Virus record (IMG/VR): IMGVR_UViG_3300003323_000449
Location: 1 to 30,689 of that record
Source of the DNA: a virus
Length of the DNA stretch: 30,689 nucleotides
Strand: one strand, 5' to 3'
The notes beneath the pieces are model-generated. The model had not been told where the DNA came from. It saw nothing but the letters and a program-made list of their open reading frames with translations, and ran no database searches. A program made the position numbers and the translations under genes. Positions within the stretch are counted from its first letter, which is position 1; each line of letters opens with the position of its first letter. Positions 14,121-22,184 of this stretch are shown here, piece after piece.

Positions 14121-15248
14121 ATGAAGTTAGGATTTGCAGAGGAATACACGAGCAACGTAAAATTAGATGAAGAACTAATACTGAATTCAAAAACAGGAAT
14201 AGTTCTGAACAGTGGTATTCACCCATATATTACCGTAGATAATCTTCTGCATTTTCTGCCTTCAATTGATATTCAATTTAATCAATATGAATCAGGGAAA
14301 ACGTATAATAATTATTCCGAAAGCAGGAACAGGTCAGATGTCGTAATATTTAACGATAATCTGTATCAATGCCTTGTAGATGGAACGACTGGAGCGACAC
14401 CTGATACAAATTCAAACAAATGGTTGTTGACTAATAAAGAAAGTTTAGTCATTAAATCATGGATTGAAAAAGTTAAAGATAAGGCTGTATCTGATTTATA
14501 TCTATCTAAAAGACTTATTAATTCCCAATACATATATGAAAATGGAGAAAGTAACGTGACTTTGCCAAATGATTATTCAGGGTGGATTTTTGAATCGAAA
14601 GGAAGCGATTATATAACTATTACTCTTAATGAAATATCGGTACAGGCTACTACAAATAATCCAATAAGCTTATATGTTATAAATCAGGGAAAATTAGTTG
14701 ATACACTCACTTTGCATCCTAAAAATGGAGAATTATTTTTTGAGGAAATAAACTATTCTTTTTCAGGACCAGGTAGATGGATTTTTGCAATAGATAGTCG
14801 AGAGGTAAAATCAAACTTTGGATGGGTTGACGAACTTAAATATGATGGGTTTATCTGTTATCCGGTTACCGGAATAGGAAATAGTCCGGAAAGTTCAAAT
14901 TTCACTTACAACAATGTTTCTAATGGTCTTGGATTTAATGTGTCTGTGTCGTTAAACAGTGACAGTTACATAAAATATAATTTTCAAAATTTTACTTCTT
15001 ATGTGAAAGCTTGTTTCGAGTACATGACATTATTGATGTTCTCTGCAAATTCACATCAGCGAAGTAATCGCACGGAAAATGGTATCAACAAAGACATGCT
15101 TCTCGTGGAAACTAAAGATCTGGATGCTAATACTTCAGTAAAGAGGTATTTTCATGAACTTAAAGAAGCAAAAAAGGTAATCCAGAAATCGTTTGACACG
15201 CAGATAGGATATGAAGGGGGATTTGATGTTGAAGTAATATCTGTATAG
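14121..15248 (+). CDS. putative head-tail connector with inserted sugar-binding-like module
   Basis: The N-terminal 50 residues (ILNSKTGIVLNSGIHPYITV) and the C-terminal 45 (YFHELKEAKKVIQKSFDTQI) look like parts of an assembly or connector protein common after the capsid genes in Bacteroidota phages. In between, residues about 56-101 (YESGKTYNNYSESRNRSDVV..., FNDNLYQCLVDGTTGATPDT, then KW) follow the pattern of chitin-binding family 5/12 modules: a gap-free Y/W-rich strand set with LYQC and PDTNSxKW. The rest is beta-rich. It is virion-located by context; the sugar-binding reading is from pattern only. Confidence 0.5.
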   Translation: MKLGFAEEYTSNVKLDEELILNSKTGIVLNSGIHPYITVDNLLHFLPSIDIQFNQYESGKTYNNYSESRNRSDVVIFNDNLYQCLVDGTTGATPDTNSNKWLLTNKESLVIKSWIEKVKDKAVSDLYLSKRLINSQYIYENGESNVTLPNDYSGWIFESKGSDYITITLNEISVQATTNNPISLYVINQGKLVDTLTLHPKNGELFFEEINYSFSGPGRWIFAIDSREVKSNFGWVDELKYDGFICYPVTGIGNSPESSNFTYNNVSNGLGFNVSVSLNSDSYIKYNFQNFTSYVKACFEYMTLLMFSANSHQRSNRTENGINKDMLLVETKDLDANTSVKRYFHELKEAKKVIQKSFDTQIGYEGGFDVEVISV

Positions 15249-15250
15249 CA

Positions 15251-15778
15251 ATGATACACGAGAGAATTAATCCAATTGGTCTAGATCATTTAATTCATAA
15301 GGCGCAAAAAAAGATTTATGTGATCTTAAATAGCAAATGGGGTATTGACATTGAAGCGTATCCAAGATGCTATGTGATTGAAGATGATCAAGGGAAAAGA
15401 ACAGTCGAACATTATACATCCAACAATGAATACAGTGGTAATTTAATTGTTTCTGAAAGCGATAAGTTTTTCTTCACCACTGAAGATGATCAGGAAAGAG
15501 TAAACAATATCCAGTTTGAAACAAAAGTAAAACTATATTTCATTATTGATCTAAAATTCATTTATCCGGATGAACCTGGCAGATGTGATTCTAAAGTCTT
15601 GGCAGATATTGTAAATGCTATAGATAGAAGTGGAGGCTTCACAAATGAATACGCGATAGTAACTGACTACCAAAGTGTTTTTGAATCGTTTGAGTATAAC
15701 TTCGACAATATGCAGCCCTATTACTGTTTTCGCATAGACCTGAAAACGATTCCTTATTCAATTGATTCAATATGTTAA
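15251..15778 (+). CDS. putative head-tail joining / tail terminator protein (175 aa)
   Basis: It is located between the connector-like gene and the tail tube, where tail terminator or completion proteins usually are. The fold looks alpha/beta, with a middle strand VKLYFIIDLKFIYPDE followed by a helix (SKVLADIVNAI), which recalls small tail terminator proteins. No catalytic residues or membrane segments are visible. Starts 2 nt after the preceding stop. Assigned mainly by position. Confidence 0.5.
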   Translation: MIHERINPIGLDHLIHKAQKKIYVILNSKWGIDIEAYPRCYVIEDDQGKRTVEHYTSNNEYSGNLIVSESDKFFFTTEDDQERVNNIQFETKVKLYFIIDLKFIYPDEPGRCDSKVLADIVNAIDRSGGFTNEYAIVTDYQSVFESFEYNFDNMQPYYCFRIDLKTIPYSIDSIC

Positions 15779-15802
15779 AAAAATAAAATAAAAAAATATA
15801 AA

Positions 15803-16699
15803 ATGGCATTAACAATTAAAAAATGTAGCATATCAGATATGGTCGCCAGATTAGGGGGGCTGTATTGTGATGAAGAGCAGGTTTCCGGAATTATTTTAGC
15901 GGACCGTTCAGTCGCTTTTGATCCGGCAACTTTTACAAAGACAATCCTGGACGGATTTATCCAGCAGGATAAGATCATTGGGACTCTTAAGTACTTTTCT
16001 GCAGAAGACGCTGATGTCGATCCAACTTACACGGATTCTTCTACTGGTGAAAGTACCAAGCAAACGCTGGGAATCAAGAAGTGGAACTTTATGTTTAATA
16101 AAGGTAACTGCTTCCAAAACGAAATCAACAAGCTTGATAAAAGCGAAAGGTATTCAATTTTCATTGTTTATCAGGATGGTTCTATTCTGGGTCAGTTGAT
16201 GAAAGATGGAAAAGTTAAAGGGTTCAATGTTAAAACATTTGCAGGGATCAAGAAAGTTAAAACCGCAGCCGATGGAGGTGGTTCAACTTTAAGAGTAGAT
16301 CTTCTTCCGGATGCTATGAAATATTGGCAGGGACAATCCGCACTTGTTGAAAGTGACGAAATTGACTTTACTGAATTGATTCCCGTTGCAGGAGTTTCTA
16401 TCGACATTACATCAGCATTAGCTGCGGCGGCTACTTCAACAAAAGTGGTTGTTACAAACCAATGTGCAAATAGTAGGATAAATGGACTTACTACTGCTTC
16501 AAAGTGGAAAATGAGAAGAAATGGAACTTTAGAATCCATTACTGCAGTATCAGAAGTTAATGGCGAGTACACTTTCACTCATGCAGCATTAGTTGCTACC
16601 AATAAAATTTCATTTGAACTTAACGATGCAGGGTATCCCGTTTATGTTCTTGATACAGCATATTATGCTGGTAAGTCAGACACTGAAACAGTAGCATAA
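15803..16699 (+). CDS. putative major tail tube protein
   Basis: This 298-residue beta-rich protein begins MALTIKKCSISDMVARLGGL. Strands such as SIFIVYQDGSILGQLM and GFNVKTFAGIKKVK are followed by an Ig-like C-terminal part (about 195-298: VSIDITSALAAAATSTKVVV, YVLDTAYYAG). It is the only tube candidate, and no sheath gene follows, so the tail is non-contractile. It is preceded by an A-rich leader (15779-15802) typical of strong expression in this group. Its last base is the first of the next ATG (TAATG at 16697-16701). Confidence 0.7.
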   Translation: MALTIKKCSISDMVARLGGLYCDEEQVSGIILADRSVAFDPATFTKTILDGFIQQDKIIGTLKYFSAEDADVDPTYTDSSTGESTKQTLGIKKWNFMFNKGNCFQNEINKLDKSERYSIFIVYQDGSILGQLMKDGKVKGFNVKTFAGIKKVKTAADGGGSTLRVDLLPDAMKYWQGQSALVESDEIDFTELIPVAGVSIDITSALAAAATSTKVVVTNQCANSRINGLTTASKWKMRRNGTLESITAVSEVNGEYTFTHAALVATNKISFELNDAGYPVYVLDTAYYAGKSDTETVA

Positions 16700-16959
16700 T
16701 GTACAAAGTAGGACTATACACTATTTCACCTGAAAAGCCATTCTCTTCATTAGAGCAGGCGGTGGAATACATTCAGAAAATTTATCCGGAATTGGATAAA
16801 GAAAGCATTGAAAATTATTTAACACCTAAAATAGAAACCAATGGCAAGGATAAATCCGGAGACGTTTCTGAAGAGAATTCAGTTAGCAACCAAAATGACT
16901 CCGAAACTGGTTCAACAGGCGTTAAAAGAATCAAATCTACCTCAAATAAACCAGGATAA
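16699..16959 (+). CDS. hypothetical small tail-region protein (86 aa)
   Basis: The first 45 residues (MYKVGLYTISPEKPFSSLEQ..., then IQKIYPELDKESIENYLTP) form a folded-looking unit; the remaining 40 are polar and rich in Ser, Asn, Lys and Glu with no clear structure. This disordered tail is encoded in the same DNA as the N-terminus of the next gene (16841-16959, other frame). Starts by TAATG coupling to the tail tube gene. Function unknown; a tail-tube associated or tail assembly role is possible. Confidence 0.6.
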   Translation: MYKVGLYTISPEKPFSSLEQAVEYIQKIYPELDKESIENYLTPKIETNGKDKSGDVSEENSVSNQNDSETGSTGVKRIKSTSNKPG

Positions 16960-17338
16960 CCTTCTGCGAGGAAAAACGAGTGATGGGGGGCGAATGCCCC
17001 CTTACTCTAAAAAGTATCGAAGAGGCAATTTGTTCTATGCTGACTACAAAAACAGAATGAACCCTTTTAACAATCGTAGATGGGATTTAAAACACTGGTG
17101 GAATAAAGAATATGACGGTTTGTTTTATAAAAGCATAAAAGTAAAAGTAAATCTGAAAGATGTACAATTTTCCACAAATTATAGCCCACTATACATGCGA
17201 GGAATATATGCGATTATAAGTAAGTCAAGAATTATAGGTATTACCAAGAACCAAATGATTGATGTTCAGATAAAAAACAAGCCAAAATTAAATAGGCAAA
17301 TTTCAAGTATTATCGATGAAGGAAGATTAAAAAAATAA
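16841..17338 (+). CDS. conserved tail-completion-like protein (165 aa)
   Basis: The section NLLRGKTSDGGRMPPYSKKY followed later by GLFYKSIKVKV corresponds to a phage family often seen between tail tube and tape measure in Bacteroidota phages (LxxGxxxDGxxMPxYSxxY ... DFYKSI), possibly related to HK97 gp10-like tail completion proteins. The ATG at 16841 gives a 119-nt out-of-frame overlap with the preceding gene; a start at the ATG at 16895 (MTPKLVQQA) would halve it. The conserved part begins only near residue 35. Ends by TAATG overlap with the next gene. Confidence 0.7.
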   Translation: MARINPETFLKRIQLATKMTPKLVQQALKESNLPQINQDNLLRGKTSDGGRMPPYSKKYRRGNLFYADYKNRMNPFNNRRWDLKHWWNKEYDGLFYKSIKVKVNLKDVQFSTNYSPLYMRGIYAIISKSRIIGITKNQMIDVQIKNKPKLNRQISSIIDEGRLKK

Positions 17339-17592
17339 TGTGCAATTGTAGTAAGCCAATAACCAAAACAGAATGTTATCGTCTTAAAAAGTATGCAGAA
17401 GACGCTGAAGGTAGATTTTTTATATATCACATCTTTGATGATGAAAGAGGTTTAGATATAGCTCTTGTGCCTAAAGGAGAAATTCCAAACATAATTGCCT
17501 TAAAAAGAGGATTTATTGGTAAAGATGGATTGCCGGAGTGGTTTAATGTAAGAGAACATCCATGTTTATATGAAGAAACAATTAGAACATAA
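17338..17592 (+). CDS. hypothetical protein (84 aa)
   Basis: This is a small alpha/beta protein with an N-terminal Cys pair (CNCSKP) and a compact body (FFIYHIFDDERGLDIALVPK). The two cysteines and two later ones (C15, C78) do not make an evident zinc site. Starts on the last base of the preceding stop (TAATG) and overlaps the following gene by 23 nt. In siphoviruses the two genes before the tape measure are commonly tail assembly chaperones; this may be the first of them, though no slippery sequence is seen. Confidence 0.6.
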   Translation: MCNCSKPITKTECYRLKKYAEDAEGRFFIYHIFDDERGLDIALVPKGEIPNIIALKRGFIGKDGLPEWFNVREHPCLYEETIRT

Positions 17593-18244
17593 AATTAGAT
17601 TTTATCAAGACAGTAAAGATCTCCCATTTTGTAATTATAAAAGAATAGTTCAAACGGGAGATTTTTATTTTATGGTTAAAGGCTATGAGCCAGGCGGTGT
17701 AATAAGCCTAGATGCAAATTTACTTAAAGAAAAGTTTGAGGCCATAGAAGAAGACTATGCAAATTCTATGAATGTGAAAAACCATGATGTTATTATTTAT
17801 GGGCAGCACGCAATTTCAACAAACGAATTTAATAAATACAATATAATTCTTCAGTTAATAGAATTGACAATTAGAAGTACTGAGATAAGAGCGTATCATA
17901 AACTTCCGGTCTCTGAAGATCTAAATGCCGATACAATAAAGGATCTGCTAAAAGATTTTAAAGTTCAAAAAAGCGATGATTTATACAAACAAAGAGAATT
18001 TATCCAAAATAAGATCGAAAAGATTAAGAATGAACTTTTAAAACTTGATAGTCAAATAAAAAAAGAAGACGCTGAAAGAAAAGATTCAGAATTTGATATA
18101 GAAGAACAGTTTGTTAGTGTATGTCTTGGGTTAGAAATACCTGTTGATGATACAAAAATATCTCTTTACCAATACGGATTAATGGTTAAGGCACTGATAA
18201 AAAGGGTTGAGGAAATAAATAAGATGAATAGTCATGCCAGATAG
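17570..18244 (+). CDS. putative tail assembly chaperone-like protein (224 aa)
   Basis: It lies immediately upstream of, and overlaps by 11 nt, the tape measure gene, the standard place for tail assembly chaperones that coat the tape measure during tail building. The N-terminal half is alpha/beta; residues about 130-175 form a coiled coil (YKQREFIQNKIEKIKNELLK..., LDSQIKKEDAER) followed by a small helical domain (GLEIPVDDTKISLYQYGLMV). The overlap with the preceding gene is in the +1 frame; no classic -1 slippery heptamer is visible, so a frameshift fusion is not supported. Confidence 0.5.
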   Translation: MKKQLEHKIRFYQDSKDLPFCNYKRIVQTGDFYFMVKGYEPGGVISLDANLLKEKFEAIEEDYANSMNVKNHDVIIYGQHAISTNEFNKYNIILQLIELTIRSTEIRAYHKLPVSEDLNADTIKDLLKDFKVQKSDDLYKQREFIQNKIEKIKNELLKLDSQIKKEDAERKDSEFDIEEQFVSVCLGLEIPVDDTKISLYQYGLMVKALIKRVEEINKMNSHAR

Positions 18245-21200
18245 ATTAGCAATAATACAGGCTCAGGAGTCTATAAAAGAACTAAAGCAGATTGAAGCCA
18301 CAGGAAAGGATGTCAATAAGATGTTCAAAGAAATGGTTGCCAATACTAATAAAATTAACCAGGCTTTTAATTCCGGTAGGATTAGAGAGTATTCTGCTGC
18401 TATAAGAGAGCTTAGCCAGTACACTTCTCAATATACCGCAATGGAAAGACAATTGGCGGATGCCTTATCACGAACTGCTAGGTTAGAGCAGCAACAGGCA
18501 AGACTTCAAACCGAACAAGCCAGAACGAGAACCCAGCTTGCAGAAGCTAGAAGAGCAGAAAGTAGAGAGAGACAACAGGCGGCGAGAGAATCATCAGCTG
18601 AAGCGAGAGCAAACAGAGATGCTTCAAGTGCTCATGCTCAGTTGACTCGTCAAACCCGACAGGCAGTGCAAAGCGCTAGAGACTATGCGGCTGAAATATC
18701 AATGTTGAAAACTAAGCTTAGACAAGGAACAATTACTCAACAGGAATATAATGCCCAAATTAGAGGTCTTGAATCTAGTTCAAGAACTGCCAGACAAGAA
18801 GCTATCCGACTGCAAAGGGAACTTCGCGGAATTAATCAGGCAACACTACCATCTAACCAAAGAGGTGGAGCATTACAAGGTAGAGTAACCGACATACTGA
18901 AAGGAGTTGTGGGTGCTAGTGCTATTGGTAATGCAGCAAATACACTTGTAGGTATCGCTTCCGATGCCTATGATACTGTTAAGGCGCTGGATGCTCAAAA
19001 TTTAGCTGCTAAAAGTGTATTTGAAACTGAGACTCAGGTGGCATTTCAAAAAGAACATCTGGCTGAATTGACTGATAAATATGGATTAGAGTTAGTTTCC
19101 ACTACAGATGCTTATGTAAAGTATTCAGCAGCAGTAAAAGGTACATACTTAGAAGGTGAAAAAGCTCGTAAAATATTCGACAACTTTTCAGGTGCTTCTG
19201 CAAAATTAGGTTTATCTGCTGAACAATCTACAGGAATATTCAAGGCCCTGGAGCAAATGATTTCCAAGGGCAAAATCCAGGCTGAAGAATTACGTGGACA
19301 GCTGGGTGATAGAATGGCAGGTGCATTCAAATTGTTTGCTGATGGTATGGGAGTTTCCACGGCTGAATTAGACAAAATGTTGAAGGCAGGAACTGTTGTT
19401 GCTGATGATGTGCTTCCTCAGGTCGCTGAAAGACTTGCCAAAGTATATAATTTAGATACAGCTGGCAATATAGACACGATTGCAGCAGCACAAAACCGTC
19501 TAAAAAACGAATGGACTTCTTTCTTAAGTGAATTCACTGACAATAAAGACAATATGGATTTTCTGGCAGGCAGTATCGATGCCTTGTCATATGGAATGAA
19601 ATTTTTACTTGATATTCTGGTCAAAGATGGTTCAGCTGGAAAGGAAATCGTTACAGGATTGATCGATATTTTAGGCTCACTAATGGACGTTTTAGGAGCT
19701 GCAGCAGGTACAGCTGATACGACATCAACGAAAATGGAAAAGTTTCAGGCGACTTTACAATATGTAAGTGCCGATGTGAATATTCTTGCTTCTGCAATAA
19801 AATATCTGACAAGCGTTGTTTCTAACTTCTTCTCTACAATGTTTGAGGAAAACGGCTGGGATAAGTTTAACCAGAAGATGGAAAAAAGTGCAGATAGCCT
19901 AATAAATTCATATAAAAACTGGAATAAACTTACAAACGATGCTGACAGGTTATTCACAGGATTAACCCCTCAGGAGCGTGTAATTAGACAAAGGGAAGAA
20001 GAAACCAATAGATATAAAAAAGCATGGGATGATGCTAAAGCTTCCAAAGCTGCATATTTTAATTACCAGGGTAAATATTTCTCCACTGCAACTGGTAGAA
20101 ATACCGGTAAAAGTCTTGATAATTACATTGACAGAGGTGATAGGCTTGAAAAAAAGGCAAAAGTAAGTAAAACTGTTTTGGCTGATGATGGCAAACCAAC
20201 ACGACAAAGAGCTTCGTCTTTAACAGGAGGCCAAAAAGATTTTCTCATGATTTTGGAAGGCGAGAGAAATACTGAACTGGCAAATTTAGAACGTGACAGA
20301 CTTGCTTTAAAAATTGGTTATGAAGATTATCTTCAAGAAAAGCAAAACATTGCTATAAGGTATGATAAAAAGCTTCAAGACTACTTAAAAGGAGCGAATG
20401 CCAAAGAGATTAAATTGAAAGGCGATTCTTATAAAAAAGCTATTGATGCAGCTGTCCAATCTAATGAAAAGCTTTATAACGAAAGAGCCAAAAACTTAGA
20501 GACTAATTTCAATAAAGAAAAAAATATTATTGAGGGTAAGAATAGAGATATTCAAAAAATCCAAAACATCAGCGATGCTGACAGATTAAAACAGCAAATT
20601 GATCTGGACTCAGAACTTATACAGAAAACAGCCGTTTCCTACGAAAAAAGAATCCAATTGGCTGCCAGTATGGGACAAAGGGTTTTGGAGTTAGAGCGTG
20701 ACAGAGACGAAGAAATTGGAAAACTTGAAGATCAAAGGCTTCAACGTATGGCAGCTATTCCTGAAGCTGTCAGAACTGATATAGAATATCAAAACCAGAT
20801 TCTTACTGCAAACAAAGATATTTCATATGAAAAACAAAAACAGTTAATCCTAACCAATAAAAAGCTAAATGCAGAAGAAAGAGCTTATCAGTTAGCTGTT
20901 CTGGATAAACAAAACGAGATCAAAACTACTGAGCAGGAAATTGAAAAACAAACAAAGCTTAGAGATTCAATAACTAGCCGCCTTCTTAATGAAAAGGCAA
21001 TTGGTTTACCGGGAACCCCAACGAAGGAAGATATAAAATTACTTGCTGAATATGGTGCCGAAATAGAAAGGCTAACAAATGTAAATATTCAGAATAAAAA
21101 AGATCTTGATCTTCTAAACTTTGATAAGATTGCAAAAGGTTTTGAGCCCTTTGTCAATTTGATTTCCAGCGGGCTAAATGATCTGGGATTGAATCGGGTT

Positions 21201-22184
21201 TCTGATCAGTTTACAAAAATGTATCAGAAAATTCTGGATGAAGGAAAAGACTTTTCTTTATCGAATAAGGAAATATTTGAAGCAGCAGGAGCTGTAATTT
21301 CTGATTTCGCCCAAATGTTTACCAATGCTCAAAAAGAAAAAACTATTGCCGCACTTGATGAACAACTTAAATATTCGCAGAATGCAACAGAACAGGAATT
21401 AGGTTTTATCAATAGCCGTTTAGAAGCTTTAAACAATCTTGAAGATCTTACAGCTGAGCAAATTCAAGAACGTAACCGCCTTGAAGATGAAGCAAGGGTT
21501 TACCAGGACCAGCAGAGACAGCGAGAAAAATTAATTGAAACTCAGAAGGCCCGTGCAGAACAAAAGGCTGCAGCACAGCAAGCATTGATAAATGGTGCTT
21601 TGGCCGCTACAATGACACTCGCTCAAATGGGATTCATTGCCGGGGCAATTCCGGCCGCCCTCGCACTTGGTTTCGGTATCGCTCAATCTATTGCGATTAT
21701 GTCTAAAGATCCGGTTCCTAAATACTGGATGGGACGAACTGGAGGTAAAGCAGAATATGCAATTACTCAGGATAGAGGTCGTGAGATTATCGCTGGTGAT
21801 GATGGTCGTATTAAATCGTTAGGATCTGATGGAGGCTCAAAAATGACATGGCTTGATGAAGGAGATACAGTTTATACAGCAGATGAAACAAAGCGAATTT
21901 TAAAAACTATGGGCCCTTCTGCTAAAATAGGAAGCAAAGTTTTTCAAAGCATAGCCCGGGAAAGCATGTTAGCCCCGCAAATTTCTGTAGTGAATAATTA
22001 CCGGGATAATTCAGATGCTATTGCTGAAAAATTAGGAAAAAGATTTGATCAATCTTTGGCACGTTATGACAAACCTGCAATCATAAAAAGAAGTGGATTC
22101 ATCTATTTATACAGAGGTGCAAACTATGCTGAAGAGATAGGATCATACGATTTAGAAACCGGAAAAGAAACATTTTACTCATGA
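18234..22184 (+). CDS. tape measure protein
   Basis: This is by far the longest gene of the virion set, with 1316 residues. The N-terminal 215 are a charged coiled coil rich in Arg, Gln and Ala (RTARLEQQQARLQTEQARTR). Residues 353-361 (LRGQLGDRM) are in the tape measure domain, with GVSTAELDKMLKAGTVVADD following, a strongly conserved feature. Long Lys/Glu/Gln coiled coils fill about 640-1115, and a glycine/alanine-rich hydrophobic region (about 1117-1158, with MGFIAGAIPAALALGFGIAQ) may insert in the membrane during DNA ejection. At roughly 0.15 nm per residue, tape measures of this length imply a tail near 200 nm. Confidence 0.95.
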   Translation: MPDRLAIIQAQESIKELKQIEATGKDVNKMFKEMVANTNKINQAFNSGRIREYSAAIRELSQYTSQYTAMERQLADALSRTARLEQQQARLQTEQARTRTQLAEARRAESRERQQAARESSAEARANRDASSAHAQLTRQTRQAVQSARDYAAEISMLKTKLRQGTITQQEYNAQIRGLESSSRTARQEAIRLQRELRGINQATLPSNQRGGALQGRVTDILKGVVGASAIGNAANTLVGIASDAYDTVKALDAQNLAAKSVFETETQVAFQKEHLAELTDKYGLELVSTTDAYVKYSAAVKGTYLEGEKARKIFDNFSGASAKLGLSAEQSTGIFKALEQMISKGKIQAEELRGQLGDRMAGAFKLFADGMGVSTAELDKMLKAGTVVADDVLPQVAERLAKVYNLDTAGNIDTIAAAQNRLKNEWTSFLSEFTDNKDNMDFLAGSIDALSYGMKFLLDILVKDGSAGKEIVTGLIDILGSLMDVLGAAAGTADTTSTKMEKFQATLQYVSADVNILASAIKYLTSVVSNFFSTMFEENGWDKFNQKMEKSADSLINSYKNWNKLTNDADRLFTGLTPQERVIRQREEETNRYKKAWDDAKASKAAYFNYQGKYFSTATGRNTGKSLDNYIDRGDRLEKKAKVSKTVLADDGKPTRQRASSLTGGQKDFLMILEGERNTELANLERDRLALKIGYEDYLQEKQNIAIRYDKKLQDYLKGANAKEIKLKGDSYKKAIDAAVQSNEKLYNERAKNLETNFNKEKNIIEGKNRDIQKIQNISDADRLKQQIDLDSELIQKTAVSYEKRIQLAASMGQRVLELERDRDEEIGKLEDQRLQRMAAIPEAVRTDIEYQNQILTANKDISYEKQKQLILTNKKLNAEERAYQLAVLDKQNEIKTTEQEIEKQTKLRDSITSRLLNEKAIGLPGTPTKEDIKLLAEYGAEIERLTNVNIQNKKDLDLLNFDKIAKGFEPFVNLISSGLNDLGLNRVSDQFTKMYQKILDEGKDFSLSNKEIFEAAGAVISDFAQMFTNAQKEKTIAALDEQLKYSQNATEQELGFINSRLEALNNLEDLTAEQIQERNRLEDEARVYQDQQRQREKLIETQKARAEQKAAAQQALINGALAATMTLAQMGFIAGAIPAALALGFGIAQSIAIMSKDPVPKYWMGRTGGKAEYAITQDRGREIIAGDDGRIKSLGSDGGSKMTWLDEGDTVYTADETKRILKTMGPSAKIGSKVFQSIARESMLAPQISVVNNYRDNSDAIAEKLGKRFDQSLARYDKPAIIKRSGFIYLYRGANYAEEIGSYDLETGKETFYS

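Noticed and set aside
16192-16578. Minus-strand frame of 128 codons opposite the tail tube gene
   Set aside because: Antisense shadow of a strongly supported gene, with no promoter or family resemblance.
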